The translations under genes and the position numbers were made by a program. A stretch of DNA of 64,000 bases, taken from Zanthoxylum bungeanum. Its lineage: Eukaryota; Streptophyta; Magnoliopsida; Sapindales; Rutaceae. The number at the start of each line of letters is the position of its first letter. The stretch's first letter is position 1. Below, in pieces: positions 25,645-35,339 of the stretch. A model generated the notes under the pieces. That model was not told where the DNA came from. It did not search any database and saw only the letters and a program-made list of their open reading frames with translations. The stretch is from assembly GCA_019454045.1 (NCBI GenBank), contig SKCR01047773.1:58561-122560 (forward strand), written 5' to 3'.

Positions 25645-27153
25645 ATGGTCAGATCCTCTGCTCTAAAGGGCGCCAATCTTCACCTTAGAAAACACAGAAA
25701 ATGGCCGTTGTCACCTTACAAAGCCAAATGGCACCAAACTTTAGACCAACAGCAGGCAATGCAAAATCTCAAACAATCTCTAACAACACCACCAACACAA
25801 CAAGAACATCAAAACCCTAACCAACCCCATATTCTATCTTCTCTATTACACTCATTTCGCATTTACAATTGTGAACCAACCCCACAAGCTTACAACTTTG
25901 TAATCAAAACCCTAGCTGAAGCCTCTCAATTTTGTGAAATTTCCTCAGTTCTTGATCACATTGAAAAAAATGAAAATTTTGAAACACCCGAATATCTTTT
26001 TACTGATCTTATTAAAATTTATGCTGATGCTAATAGAATTCAGGATTCGGTTAATATTTTTTATAAAATACCCAAGTTTAGGTGTGTGCCTTCTGTGTAC
26101 TCCCTCAATCCTCTGCTTTCAGTTCTTTGTAGAAATAAAGATTGGGTTAAAATGGTTCCTCAAATTTTGCTCAAGAGTCAGCTTATGAATATTAGAATTG
26201 AGGAATCAAGTTTTCGGATATTGATTAGTACTCTTTGTAGAATTAATAGAGTTGCTTTTGCTATTGAGATATTGAATTGTATGATAAATGATGGGTTTTC
26301 TGTCGATGGAAAGACTTTTTCTTTGATATTGTCATCTGTTTGTAAACAAAAAGATTTGTCTAGTGATGAAGTTGTAGGCTTTTGTGAAGAAATTAAGAAA
26401 TTAGGTTTTTGTTTTCGGATGGTTGATTATACTAATGTTATTAGGGCTTTGGTGCAGAAAGAAAAGGTGTTTGATGCTCTGGATATTTTGAATAAGATGA
26501 AATTAGATGGTATAAAGCCTGACATTGTTTGTTATACTATGGTAATGAATGGTGTTATTGCAGAGGAGGATTATGTGAAAGCAGAGGAGCTGTTCGATGA
26601 ATTGCTTGTGTTAGGTTTGGTTCCTGATGTTTATACTTATAATGTGTATATCAATGGTTTGTGTAAGCAAAATAGTGTAGAAGCTGGAATAAAGATGGTT
26701 GCTTGTATGGAGGAGTTGGGGTGCAAACCTGATGTGATTACTTATAATATGTTGTTGCAGGCCTTATGTAAGGTGGGGGTGCTAATAAGGTTAAGAGAGC
26801 TTGTAAAGGAGATGAAATGGAAAGGAATCATGGTGAATTTGCAGACATATAGTATTATAATTAAGGGTTTGCTTAGTAAAGGTGAAATTATTGAAGCTTG
26901 TGGTCTTCTGGAGGAGGCATTGGATAAGGGTTTCTGCCCTCCAAGTTCGATGTTTGATGAGACAATATGTGGGCTGTGCCAAAAAGAGTTGGTTAGTAAG
27001 GCGCTAGAATTGCTTAAGAAAATGACTGACAAGAATATTTCTCCTGAGCCAAGCGTTTGGGAGGCACTTCTTCTCAGCTCTGGCTCCAAACTTCGTTTTG
27101 CAGATACTTCTTTCATTTGTTTGGTAGATCAAAGTTCAAACACACCTTGTTAA
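25645..27153 (+). CDS. P-class pentatricopeptide repeat (PPR) protein, 502 aa
   Basis: An intact, intronless frame of 502 codons. Roughly ten to eleven 35-residue PPR motifs run from about residue 75 to 485. The clearest have the forms KPDIVCYTMVMNGVIAEEDY, VPDVYTYNVYINGLCKQNSV and KPDVITYNMLLQALCKVGVL. PPR proteins bind single-stranded organellar RNA in a sequence-specific way and affect its editing, stability, splicing or translation. No E, DYW or SMR domain follows the repeats, so it is a P-class protein. The N-terminus, MVRSSALKGANLHLRKHRK, is basic and lacks acidic residues, as expected of a mitochondrial or plastid targeting sequence. The first ATG is used and no upstream in-frame start is evident. 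Intronless structure is normal for the family. It is the only convincing ordinary host gene in the window. Confidence 0.93.
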   Translation: MVRSSALKGANLHLRKHRKWPLSPYKAKWHQTLDQQQAMQNLKQSLTTPPTQQEHQNPNQPHILSSLLHSFRIYNCEPTPQAYNFVIKTLAEASQFCEISSVLDHIEKNENFETPEYLFTDLIKIYADANRIQDSVNIFYKIPKFRCVPSVYSLNPLLSVLCRNKDWVKMVPQILLKSQLMNIRIEESSFRILISTLCRINRVAFAIEILNCMINDGFSVDGKTFSLILSSVCKQKDLSSDEVVGFCEEIKKLGFCFRMVDYTNVIRALVQKEKVFDALDILNKMKLDGIKPDIVCYTMVMNGVIAEEDYVKAEELFDELLVLGLVPDVYTYNVYINGLCKQNSVEAGIKMVACMEELGCKPDVITYNMLLQALCKVGVLIRLRELVKEMKWKGIMVNLQTYSIIIKGLLSKGEIIEACGLLEEALDKGFCPPSSMFDETICGLCQKELVSKALELLKKMTDKNISPEPSVWEALLLSSGSKLRFADTSFICLVDQSSNTPC

Positions 27154-27643
27154 GTTGCCCAGATGATATTTCTGGTCAATAACTTATTCAACAGCAGAAT
27201 GCCAAGCACAACAGGATCCTTTGTAGTCAATATTATTTTGGACGGTCTATAAACTATTTCTGAAAAAGCAGAAGCATAAGTTTGGTTTAGTACAATCACT
27301 TTTTCAATTTGCCCCCTTTGGGTTTCAATTTAGTTTTTTTTTTAAGGAAATCCTCTTAGTTTGAGCACCAGATGATCCTTGTTTGAATTATATCAACTGG
27401 TGGAAAGAATGAAGATGCAATTCCACCTGATTTCCTCATCAGCTATTGTGCCTGCCATTTGCACCTGATGTAGGATGGGACTGTGAAGGCGATGAATTCT
27501 GGCCTGCATCCTTAATGCTATCTGTTTGTAATATTTGCCATAACAAGTTAAGTAGTACTATAATCTCTACCAGTATAGAGTTTCCTTTCATTGTATAAAA
27601 GCCTTTGCATTGTGGTCATGTGAGTTGATTTTTGTCTTACAAT
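27154..27643 (+). other. 3' flank of the PPR gene
   Basis: AT-rich non-coding sequence between the PPR stop codon and the next LTR. It contains several weak AATATT/AATAAT-type polyadenylation-like words but no feature I can fix. Confidence 0.4.
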
Positions 27644-29695
27644 TGATGAGCGGAAAATATATCAATATTTACCGCCCCTTTTACTTAATATTTTGTTTAG
27701 TTTCTCGGGTTTAATGAACGTTTTGATGTGGTTTAGTTTATTTTGCAGATAAAATAATATTGGGACACAATGAAATCATTTAGAACGAAATGTGGGTCAA
27801 ATAAGGGAAAAAATTGGACTTGACATATTAATTTTGGAGATTGGAAACTTGAAAGGGCGTTTTAAAGAAGTGCAGTTTTAGAAATTCCAGTTTTGCGCAT
27901 CTGTCGTATTTTGGACATAACATTTTACTCCAATATCGGATTGAGCTGATTCAAGTTCCAGATTAAAGAAGACTCAAAGATCTACAACTTTGAAAGACAA
28001 AATAATTTCGAATTCTGAAGATTTCATGCCCGAAATTGATGAACCATCCAGAAGTGTGTTGTGTGTAATTATTAAAGTCAATTTCAATCATTTTCAAAGC
28101 AAAAAATAAATTAATAAATAAATAATAAAAATTATCAAATCACCACCAAACATGATAAGCAATTAGTGGAGCAATTAATAATGGATTTGGTGGAGCAATT
28201 AGTGGAGCAATTAATAATGGATTTGGTGGATGATTTGATGGAGGCAAAATTTTGCCTATAAATACCAAGCCATTTCATTTGTAAAATTCATACTTTCTTC
28301 TAAGGAATTCCTTAAGAATACTAAGAATATTGTATCTTGTTTGTTTATTTACAGCTTTCAGTAATTAATTTCCGCTTTCGCACTTTCCTTTCTTTACTTT
28401 TCAGTTTTCACTTTCCGTATTTACTTTACGCACAATACTTTTCTTTCTTTAATTTTCAGTTTTTACTTTTCAGTAATGAGGAGGTACTTCCCCCTGCTAG
28501 GGTGAAATGTAATTCTTTTACTATTGCTATTTAGATTACTCTCCATTTAATATAATATATTCACTATTTAAAATTTGACTTAAAAAGGATACCGCCAGAT
28601 TGGTCGGTCGGTAATTCATTTTAATCTGGTTTAAACCTGACTAATCAATGATACCGCCAGATTGGTCGGTTGGTAATTAAATTTTCTTACCGCCTATATG
28701 GCAGGTTTATTTTGGTTCCGCCTTAATGGCTGGTTGGACTTAATTTGACTTAATCAGGATACCGCCTATATGGCTGGTTGGTAATGTTATCACAAGTTTA
28801 TATATTATATTATGGGAGATATCTAAATTAGTAGTAGTAAAATTTGATCATTTTGCCTTAGCATTTTATTTTATTTTATTGCAATTTACTTTTCAACTTT
28901 TACTTTACCGCAATTATTTTTCAGTATTTTTACTTTATGTCTTTTAAAGCCCTAGTTATGTGTTGTAACCAAATTAGTTATCTGGGGTTGTGATGACTTT
29001 TAATATCACCGATTTATAAGGGGTTATATTATAGTTTGGGTAATATAAAGATTTATTTATTAAGTTTTAATCTTAATGCTTTTTCATTAACTGGCCATTA
29101 ATAAAATTGAACTGGGAAACTTAAAATGAACTAGACATATGGATTTTAAGTTTAAAACCTTAGACTCAATAGCCCACGATCTTCCTTGAGGATAGATAAC
29201 CCTTTAATAGATTTCCTTACATGATAGACATATACCTGTCGGGCGGGGGTAGCCATAATTGGAACTTAAACTTAATGAATCCAGATAATTTGGTTGACAT
29301 AGACATATGGTTCAATTGGGTTAAACTGGATATTTGTGTCTGACCATCGACATAGGCTTTCACAATTTAGTGTTCCAGGTTAATAAATCAATATATTACC
29401 CAACTATAAAATAACCCCACTTCATCTTTAAAATGATATTGGAAGAAATCACAACCATAGATAGTTTTTAATATTGAATTTTCTTAAAATCTACTTTCGA
29501 ACAATTTTATTTACTTGTTTTTAAATTTAGAATTGTCACCATTTCAAATCAATCAAACAACCTGTTAGATACTAGTAATCATTGAACTCATAAAATAATA
29601 GCTTGGTATTAAGTCCTAGTGGGATCAATACTTTTTAATACTTACGAGACGGAGCACTTTTATATTTTACTTCGTTTATAGTGTCACGTTTTTCA
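27644..29695 (+). repeat. Athila-like LTR, plus-strand copy
   Basis: It starts TGATGAGCGGAAAATATATC and ends near TTTTTCA, seven bases before a tRNA-Asp primer site. The same LTR appears reversed at 30411-32450 and 37891-39938. It contains a block (28588-28790) of ACCGCC...GGTTGGTAAT repeats and CAGTTTTTACTTT-type repeats. The last 110 bases are missing from the two reversed copies. No 5-base duplication was found at its left edge. Confidence 0.8.
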
Positions 29696-29701
29696 AGTTT
29701 T

Positions 29702-29719
29702 TGGCGCCGTTGCCGGGGA
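29702..29719 (+). other. Primer binding site, tRNA-Asp type
   Basis: TGGCGCCGTTGCCGGGGA is complementary to the 3' end of plant tRNA-Asp, the primer used by Athila-lineage Gypsy elements. Confidence 0.85.
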
Positions 29720-29831
29720 CTTATTTATCTTTCACTATTAGTTTTAAGGTTAGATACCTTTACTTGTATCTAATTTTCTTTTTTTACTTATTGTTTTTGT
29801 TTTCTTGTGTTTCAGGTTCTCAGAAACTTCA

Positions 29832-30193
29832 TGAGACGAACCAGAAGCTTTGAACTCTGACCGCTTGACCCGGAAATTGAAAGAACCATCAGACAGTTGA
29901 GAAGGGAAAGGCGAGAAGGCCAAGAAGCTTTAGTCAACATGAAACCTGAACCTTTGGAGGTTGCACCACCAATTCCCATTCGAGACAGAACCATTCCGGT
30001 GGTTGACAGACTCATTTCTTGTATTGTACTTCCTCCCTTACCAGCAAATACAGGTGACATCAAAACATGCATTGGACGATTCAGCAGTCAGTTCAGTTTG
30101 GGGGAAATGCAACTGAAGATCCTAATGCCCACATCAGCAACTTCCTGGAAGTTTGCGGCACTTTCAATTACAACCGAGAAGCTGAAGAAGCAA
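29832..30193 (+). pseudogene. gag N-terminal fragment, Athila-like, plus strand
   Basis: From an ATG at 29832 the frame reads MRRTRSFEL, then a stop, then PLDPEIERTIRQLRRERREG and later VVDRLISCIVLPPLPAN. The second part matches the start of the large gag frame on the minus strand (37885 downward). After about residue 90 it is frameshifted relative to that gag. The fragment ends abruptly at about 30193, where it meets its own inverted copy. The 139-codon frame that crosses this point is an artefact of the junction. Confidence 0.75.
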
Positions 30194-30410
30194 TTAAACA
30201 CGCAGTCTCATTGCTTCTTCAGCTGCTCGGTTGTAATTGAAAGTGCCGCAAACTTCCATGAAGTTACTGATGTGAGCATTAGGATCTTCAGTTGCATTTC
30301 CCCCAAATTGTACTGACTGCTGAATCATCTGGATGCATGTTTTGATATCACCTGCATTTGCTGGTAAGGGAGGAAGACAATACAAGAAATGAGTCTGTCA
30401 ACCACCGGAA
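30194..30410 (-). pseudogene. gag N-terminal fragment, inverted copy
   Basis: It is the reverse complement of the preceding gag fragment and nearly identical to 37676-37890. It carries the VVDRLISC start and the ADPNAHIS-type region, with a 1-base deletion near 30374. It lies directly to the left of the reversed LTR, joined to it by the word CCGGAATTGATTACTAG, the same junction as at 37886-37898. Confidence 0.75.
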
Positions 30411-32450
30411 TTGATTACTAGTATCTAACAGGTTGTTTGATTGATTTGAAATGGTGACGATTCTAAATTTAAAAACAAGTAAATAACATTGTTCGAAAGT
30501 AGATTTTAAGAAAATTTAATATTAAAAACTATCTAGGGTGTGTGATTTCTTCCAATATCATTTTAAAGATGAAGTGGTTATCTTAAAGTTGGGTAATATA
30601 TGATTTATTAACCTGGAACACTAAATTATGTGTAAGCCTCTGTCGATGGTCAGACACAAATACCCAGTTTAACCCAATTGAACCATATGTCTATGTCAAC
30701 CAAATTATCTGGATTCATTAAGTTTAAGTTCCAATTATGGCTACCCCCGCCTGACAGGTATATATCAATCCTATAAGGAAATCTATTAAAGGGTTATCTA
30801 TCCTCAAGGAAGATCGTGGGCTATTAAGTCTAAGGTCTAAACCTAAAATCCCTATGTCTAGTTCATTTTAGATTTACCAGTTCAATTTTATTAATGGCCA
30901 GTTAATAAAAAGCATTAGGATTAAGACTCAATAAATAAACCTTTATATTACCCAAACTATAATTTAACCCCTTATAAACCGGTGATATTGGATTTCATCA
31001 CAACCCCAGATAACTGGCTTAGTTACGACACATATTTACAGGTAGTAAAAACTTAAATAAAATAAAAGACATAAAGTAAAATACTAAAAATTAAATACTG
31101 AAAAGTAAATTGCTGAAAAGTAAAAGCTGAAAGTAAATGTTGAAATTAAATACTGAAAATTAAATGCTGAAAAGTAAATGCTGAAAGTAAATTGCTGAAA
31201 GTAAATTGCTGAAAAGTAAATTGCTGAAAAGTAAATGCTGAAAGTAAATGTTGAAAGTAAATAAAGTAAAAGTACAATAAAAGAAAATGTTGAGGTAAAA
31301 GGATCCGCTTTTATTACTTCTATTTTAGATATCTCCCTTAATATAATATATTAACTTTGCATGATAATTACCAACCAGCCATATAGGCGGTATCCAGATT
31401 AAGTCAAATTAATAATTAATTACCAACCGACCAATCAGGCGGTATCCAGTTTAGTCAGGTTAAAACCAATTTAAATAATTACCAACCGACCAATATGGCG
31501 GTATCCTCGTTAAGTCGGGTTTTAACTAGTTTATATATTATAATTAAGGGAGATTAATCTAAATATTAGTCATAAAAGTTTTACCTTTTACCCCAGCAAA
31601 GGAGTTACCTCCTCATTACTGAAAAGTAAAAATTGAAAATTAAAGAAAGAAAAGTACTGTGCGTTAAAAGTAAATTGCGGAAAGTAAAAACTGAAAAGTA
31701 AAGAAAAGAAAGTGCGAAAGCGGAAATTAATTACTGAAAGCTATAAATAAACAAACAAGATACAATCTTCTTAGTATTCTTAAGGAATTCCTTAGAAGAA
31801 AGTATGAATTTTACAAATGAAATGGCTTGGTATTTATAGGCAAAATTTTGCCTCCATCAAATCATCCACCAAATCAATTATTAATTGCTCCACTAATTGC
31901 TCCACCAAATCCATTATTAATTGCTCCAATAATCTCTTATCATGTTTGGTGATGATGATTGATAATTTTTTATTATTTATTAATTTATTTTTTTACTTTG
32001 AAAATGATTGAAAGTGACTTTAATAATTACACACTACACACTTCTGGATGGTTCATCAATTTCGGGCATTAAATATTCAGAATTAGAAATTATATTGTCT
32101 TTCAAAGTTGTAGATCTTTGAGTCTTCTTTAATTTTAAACTTGAATCAGCTCAATCCGATATCTGAGTAAAATGTTATGCCCAAAATACGACAGATGCGC
32201 AAAACTGGAATTTCCAAAACTGCACTTCGTCAAAACGCCATTTCAAGTTTCCAATCTCCAAAATTAAAATATCAAGTCCAATAATTGCCCTTATTTGACC
32301 CATATTTCGTCCTAAATGATTTCATTAAGTCCCAATATTATTTTATCTGCAAAATAAAATAAAACACATCAAAACGTTCATCAAACCCGAGAAACTAAAC
32401 AAAAATTAAGTAAAAGGGGCGGTAAATATTGATATATTTTCCGCTCATCA
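30411..32450 (-). repeat. Athila-like LTR, 3' LTR of the LOG-carrying element
   Basis: Reverse orientation of the LTR at 27644, nearly identical to 37891-39938. On the minus strand it starts TGATGAGCGG directly after the polypurine tract. About 110 bases at its far end are missing relative to the plus copy. A CTGAAAAGTAAATTG minisatellite is expanded at 31070-31280. Confidence 0.8.
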
Positions 32451-32463
32451 CACCCCCAAACCT
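32451..32463 (-). other. Polypurine tract of the LOG-carrying element
   Basis: The minus strand reads AGGTTTGGGGGTG immediately before the LTR start TGATGAGCGG. Confidence 0.75.
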
Positions 32464-33781
32464 AGCATTTTGCTAGTCCTCGAGCAAAACAACAAAATAA
32501 AATTAAAATTAAACTAAGCCACTTTCGTAGGGATCACAGTTGCATTTAGCATATGCAATAAGCCTTTAAACCCCTAGGTGTCCCTAGTGAACGAGTTGTA
32601 GTCTCGTGAGGGTTTACAGCAATGATACCCACAAACATTTTACAAAAGTAAAAAAGGTAGTAAAACTAATGCACACAAAAGCAAAAAGACAAGCGAAAAG
32701 AGAATAAAGATGTTAGTGACTAATCAGGTGAAACTCTACTCCAAGTCAGTCAATAGTTGTTTTGTTTCATTCTAAATTACAGAATAAGTAAATTCTCCGA
32801 TTATTTTTACCATTCTTCATATACACAGCCAACAAAATATTAAACATCTCATTTTTTCCCACAACAGTCATAAGTGCAGTTGATAAGAGAGTAATATTTT
32901 TGTTCTAAAGTTCTATCAGATTAACACCATTTGGTAGCAATGGAATAATTTTTCTCATTTTTCTGATTTTTTCTTTGATTTTTTTCTTTTTCTATTTTTT
33001 ATTTATATACAATATCTTCCATCTATGTAGCGAGTGTTGGGTCGGTGGCTCCCAAACCAGTTGGCTTTAGGGCACCAGGTGTTAAGACACCCCTACAGAC
33101 TTAATTACCCAGACTTCAGATATATATATTTTTTGCAGCATTTTGATCCATGTAACGAGCTTTGGGCCAGTGACTCCCAAACCAGTTGGCTTTAGGGCAC
33201 TAGGTGTTAAAACACCCTTACATACTTAATAACTCGGATCTCAGACGTTTTTTTTTTTTTTTTTTTACTCCATTGCTTTTTGAGATGCTTCCTCCAATTA
33301 AACTAGAACACTGAATATTACAAACTTTTCAATTTAGCTCATGTCCGTATGTTACTATATATGTTGATAATATCTGCTAACTAAACATATGAAGATTCCT
33401 TTTTAGTCAGTTTTAAGGAGAATTCACAAATTAAATAATTCAAAATGAAAAAAAAAAAATTAACTTGTTTCGAAATAGGTTTGAGATACGTATCAGGAGT
33501 GGAAACTCCTTACTCAGCTATCTCTCACCAATTTCACCTTTTTAGTCAGAATAAAAACAAAAAACAAAATTTTTTTTGTAATTTTTGAAAATTTTCCAAT
33601 TTTTTTTTGTATTTTTCGAAAAACTTTGGACTAAAAATAAAAATAACACAAAAACTAAAAAACAAGGTACTGATCAACTATTTCCTCCCCCAAACCTAAA
33701 TGAGACATTGTCCATAATGTCTTAAACAGTAAAAGGAGAGTTAAGAAGGTTGTACATGGTTAGCTGAAAATCTACAGGAAA
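32464..33781 (-). other. 3' untranslated region of the retroelement, between LOG and the 3' LTR
   Basis: No coding frame. A GACAATGTCTCATTTAGG word followed by TTTGGGGGAGG (minus, 33717-33685) is a conserved Athila-type landmark just downstream of the last gene. A 90-base sequence is repeated twice (about 33027-33118 and 33158-33246), each with CCCAAACCAGTTGGCTTTAG. Long A/T runs occur at 33247-33266 and 33590-33610. Confidence 0.6.
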
Positions 33782-34438
33782 TTAAAGGTTAAGATCCAGA
33801 TTAATCCGACGCCTCTTACCACGATCGTCCTCGGACCAATTTATCTTTGAAAGGATAGGGTCAACTTGTGGTTCATAGGCTATGAGTTGGTCTATTAGAT
33901 CCGGAGCAGTTCTGGCAGTGAGTGAGAGGAGTTCTTTCATAGGTTTTGACACGAACCCATTTCTCCGAGCATCATCAAGAAACACACAAAGAAAATCATA
34001 AAATCCATCAACGTTGAGCAGTCCAAGCGGTTTCTGGTGTATGTTCAGGTTCGCCCAAGACAGCACTATAAAAATTTCCTCCAATGTGCCCAAGCCACCT
34101 GGCAAAGCGATAAAAGCATCAGCACGGTTAATCATTTCTACCAGTCGTTCAGACATACCTGGCACGATCAGTTCCTCTCCATTTGATGATCCAATAAGAT
34201 TTGCCTCTACCAAGGGTTTTGGGATGATTCCCAAAACATGACTGCCTCCTTCCTGTACGGCCTTTGAAACGATCCCCATAAGTCCGAGATTGCCTCCGCC
34301 ATATATTAAGTGCATATTCCTTGCAGCTAAGACTCGACCCAATTCATGTGCTGCTTCTACGTATTGTGGTTTAGTACCAACACTACTACCGCAAAACACA
34401 CAGATGTTTTCAACTCGTCTTCTTGAAGTGGCTTCCAT
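33782..34438 (-). CDS. LOG-like: LONELY GUY-like cytokinin riboside 5'-monophosphate phosphoribohydrolase, captured in a retroelement
   Basis: An intact 218-codon frame without introns. LOG enzymes release active cytokinin bases from cytokinin riboside monophosphates, normally in cytosol and nucleus. Family features seen: NICVFCGSS (residues 11-19), YGGGNLGLMG (46-55), HVLGIIPK (67-74), ADAFIALPGG (106-115) and the signature PGGLGTLEE (113-121). Arg98 and Glu121 are kept at positions equivalent to the catalytic pair; the Lys usual after the Arg is Leu99, and the signature Tyr is Leu116. Length is normal (about 210-220). The tail adds KRRR (208-211) and LDLNL (214-218). Plant LOG genes usually have several introns, so an intronless copy on the element's strand, between retroelement landmarks, implies capture through RNA. 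The first ATG has a good context (AAACATGG). Activity is unproven. Confidence 0.9.
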   Translation of the reverse strand: MEATSRRRVENICVFCGSSVGTKPQYVEAAHELGRVLAARNMHLIYGGGNLGLMGIVSKAVQEGGSHVLGIIPKPLVEANLIGSSNGEELIVPGMSERLVEMINRADAFIALPGGLGTLEEIFIVLSWANLNIHQKPLGLLNVDGFYDFLCVFLDDARRNGFVSKPMKELLSLTARTAPDLIDQLIAYEPQVDPILSKINWSEDDRGKRRRINLDLNL

Positions 34439-34819
34439 GTTTTACTCTGGATACCTTCAAAAGTGCAATGACGGGCTGAATTTATAGTACCTGAAAAAGG
34501 GTGAGTAATAATAGCACAAGTATCTTCCAGAGGACGATTAGTAGCGAAATAATATCGTGTTAGTCAAAAAGGTCTGGATCCTGTCTATTAAAATAAAAGA
34601 AAACAACAAAATAAATCACAATTATTAGGAAAAGACAAAGAGATATAATATTTACAAGAAAAGTAAGAGCTTGATTGACGTCTATGCGTCAGGGACAAGC
34701 TTCCCATCCAATTTTCTTATAAATTGGCAAACAGGGTCTTTTTGAGTCAGATTCCCAAGACTTAACAGTTGTCTTTTCTTTTTGAATTGTGTATGTAATA
34801 TGCGAATGGCTATATGAAC
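34439..34819 (-). other. Leader between viral-like fragment and LOG
   Basis: AT-rich, no frame seen on the minus strand. It contains pyrimidine-AG words (TATTTTAATAG near 34590 and CCCTTTTCAG near 34490) that could act as splice acceptors, which could place LOG on a spliced subgenomic message. This is inference. Confidence 0.3.
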
Positions 34820-35226
34820 ATATCCACTGGGATGCGTCTCAAGAGTTGAAGATATTTATCTACAGACTCCTTACTCAAGCCATCCCTAATGAATTTAATT
34901 TTGTCTTCGCGATTATCAGACACCATCCTAAAGAACGACAACGAGTGTTGCAATTAAATCGTGCACATTTGTAACAAACACCCATTTGCTTAGCTCTACG
35001 TTTCTTGCATAGGTGCTTCTTCCAAAACCAGGCAGATGTGAAATAAAAGAGTCAGAAGACTCATCTGCCAATCAGATTCGTGCTTCAATAACCCAACGAA
35101 TATCATTAGGAATACCATTGATCATCAGTAGTCTCATTCGTTCCAAGCGAGCTTTATAGACTTTCATCAGAGATTTTGAGGGAGGGAAGGGAATTGCTTG
35201 TGAAGATTTGCGAGAGCTTCTTCCAT
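34820..35226 (-). pseudogene. Decayed fragment resembling the cysteine-rich nucleic-acid-binding protein of carla-like plant viruses
   Basis: On the minus strand, short coding pieces lie in different frames. A first piece starts at an ATG (35226-35224) and meets a stop after 19 codons. Next is a segment ending in GRSTYA (35033-35006). A basic and cysteine-rich segment follows with a CxxC pair and another CxxxC pair (35005-34930), in a shifted frame. A third piece with FIRDG (34918-34880) lies in another frame. A basic run after GRSxYA, then paired cysteines, is the family signature of the small 3'-proximal protein of carlaviruses and relatives, known as RNA-silencing suppressors. At least two frameshifts and early stops break it, so it is not functional. 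I see no coat or replicase sequence. It could instead be another small zinc-binding protein. Confidence 0.55.
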
Positions 35227-35303
35227 CTTAAAATGACTAAACCTGCAAAAATTAAACACACAAAAATAAAACACACCAGATCACAATATATACACAAATT
35301 GCA

Positions 35304-35316
35304 TGGGTTGCCTCCC
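35304..35316 (-). other. Conserved GGGAGGCAACCC word downstream of pol
   Basis: The minus strand reads AGGGAGGCAACCC, a landmark commonly found just after pol in Athila-type Gypsy elements. It marks the end of the retroelement's own coding region, so everything from here to the polypurine landmark at 33717 occupies the third-gene slot. Confidence 0.55.
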
Positions 35317-35339
35317 TGCTAGCGCTAAGTTTAAAGTGG

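Noticed and set aside
26742..27116. 124-codon frame antisense to the PPR gene
   Set aside because: It is a shadow of the PPR repeats with no family resemblance of its own. The plus frame is clearly the gene.
29897..30316. 139-codon plus-strand frame with a gag-like start
   Set aside because: It crosses the fold-back junction at 30193. The second half is the antisense of the inverted gag, so it is a rearrangement artefact.
34014..34487. Plus-strand frames over the LOG region
   Set aside because: They are antisense shadows of the LOG gene, which has all the family motifs on the minus strand.
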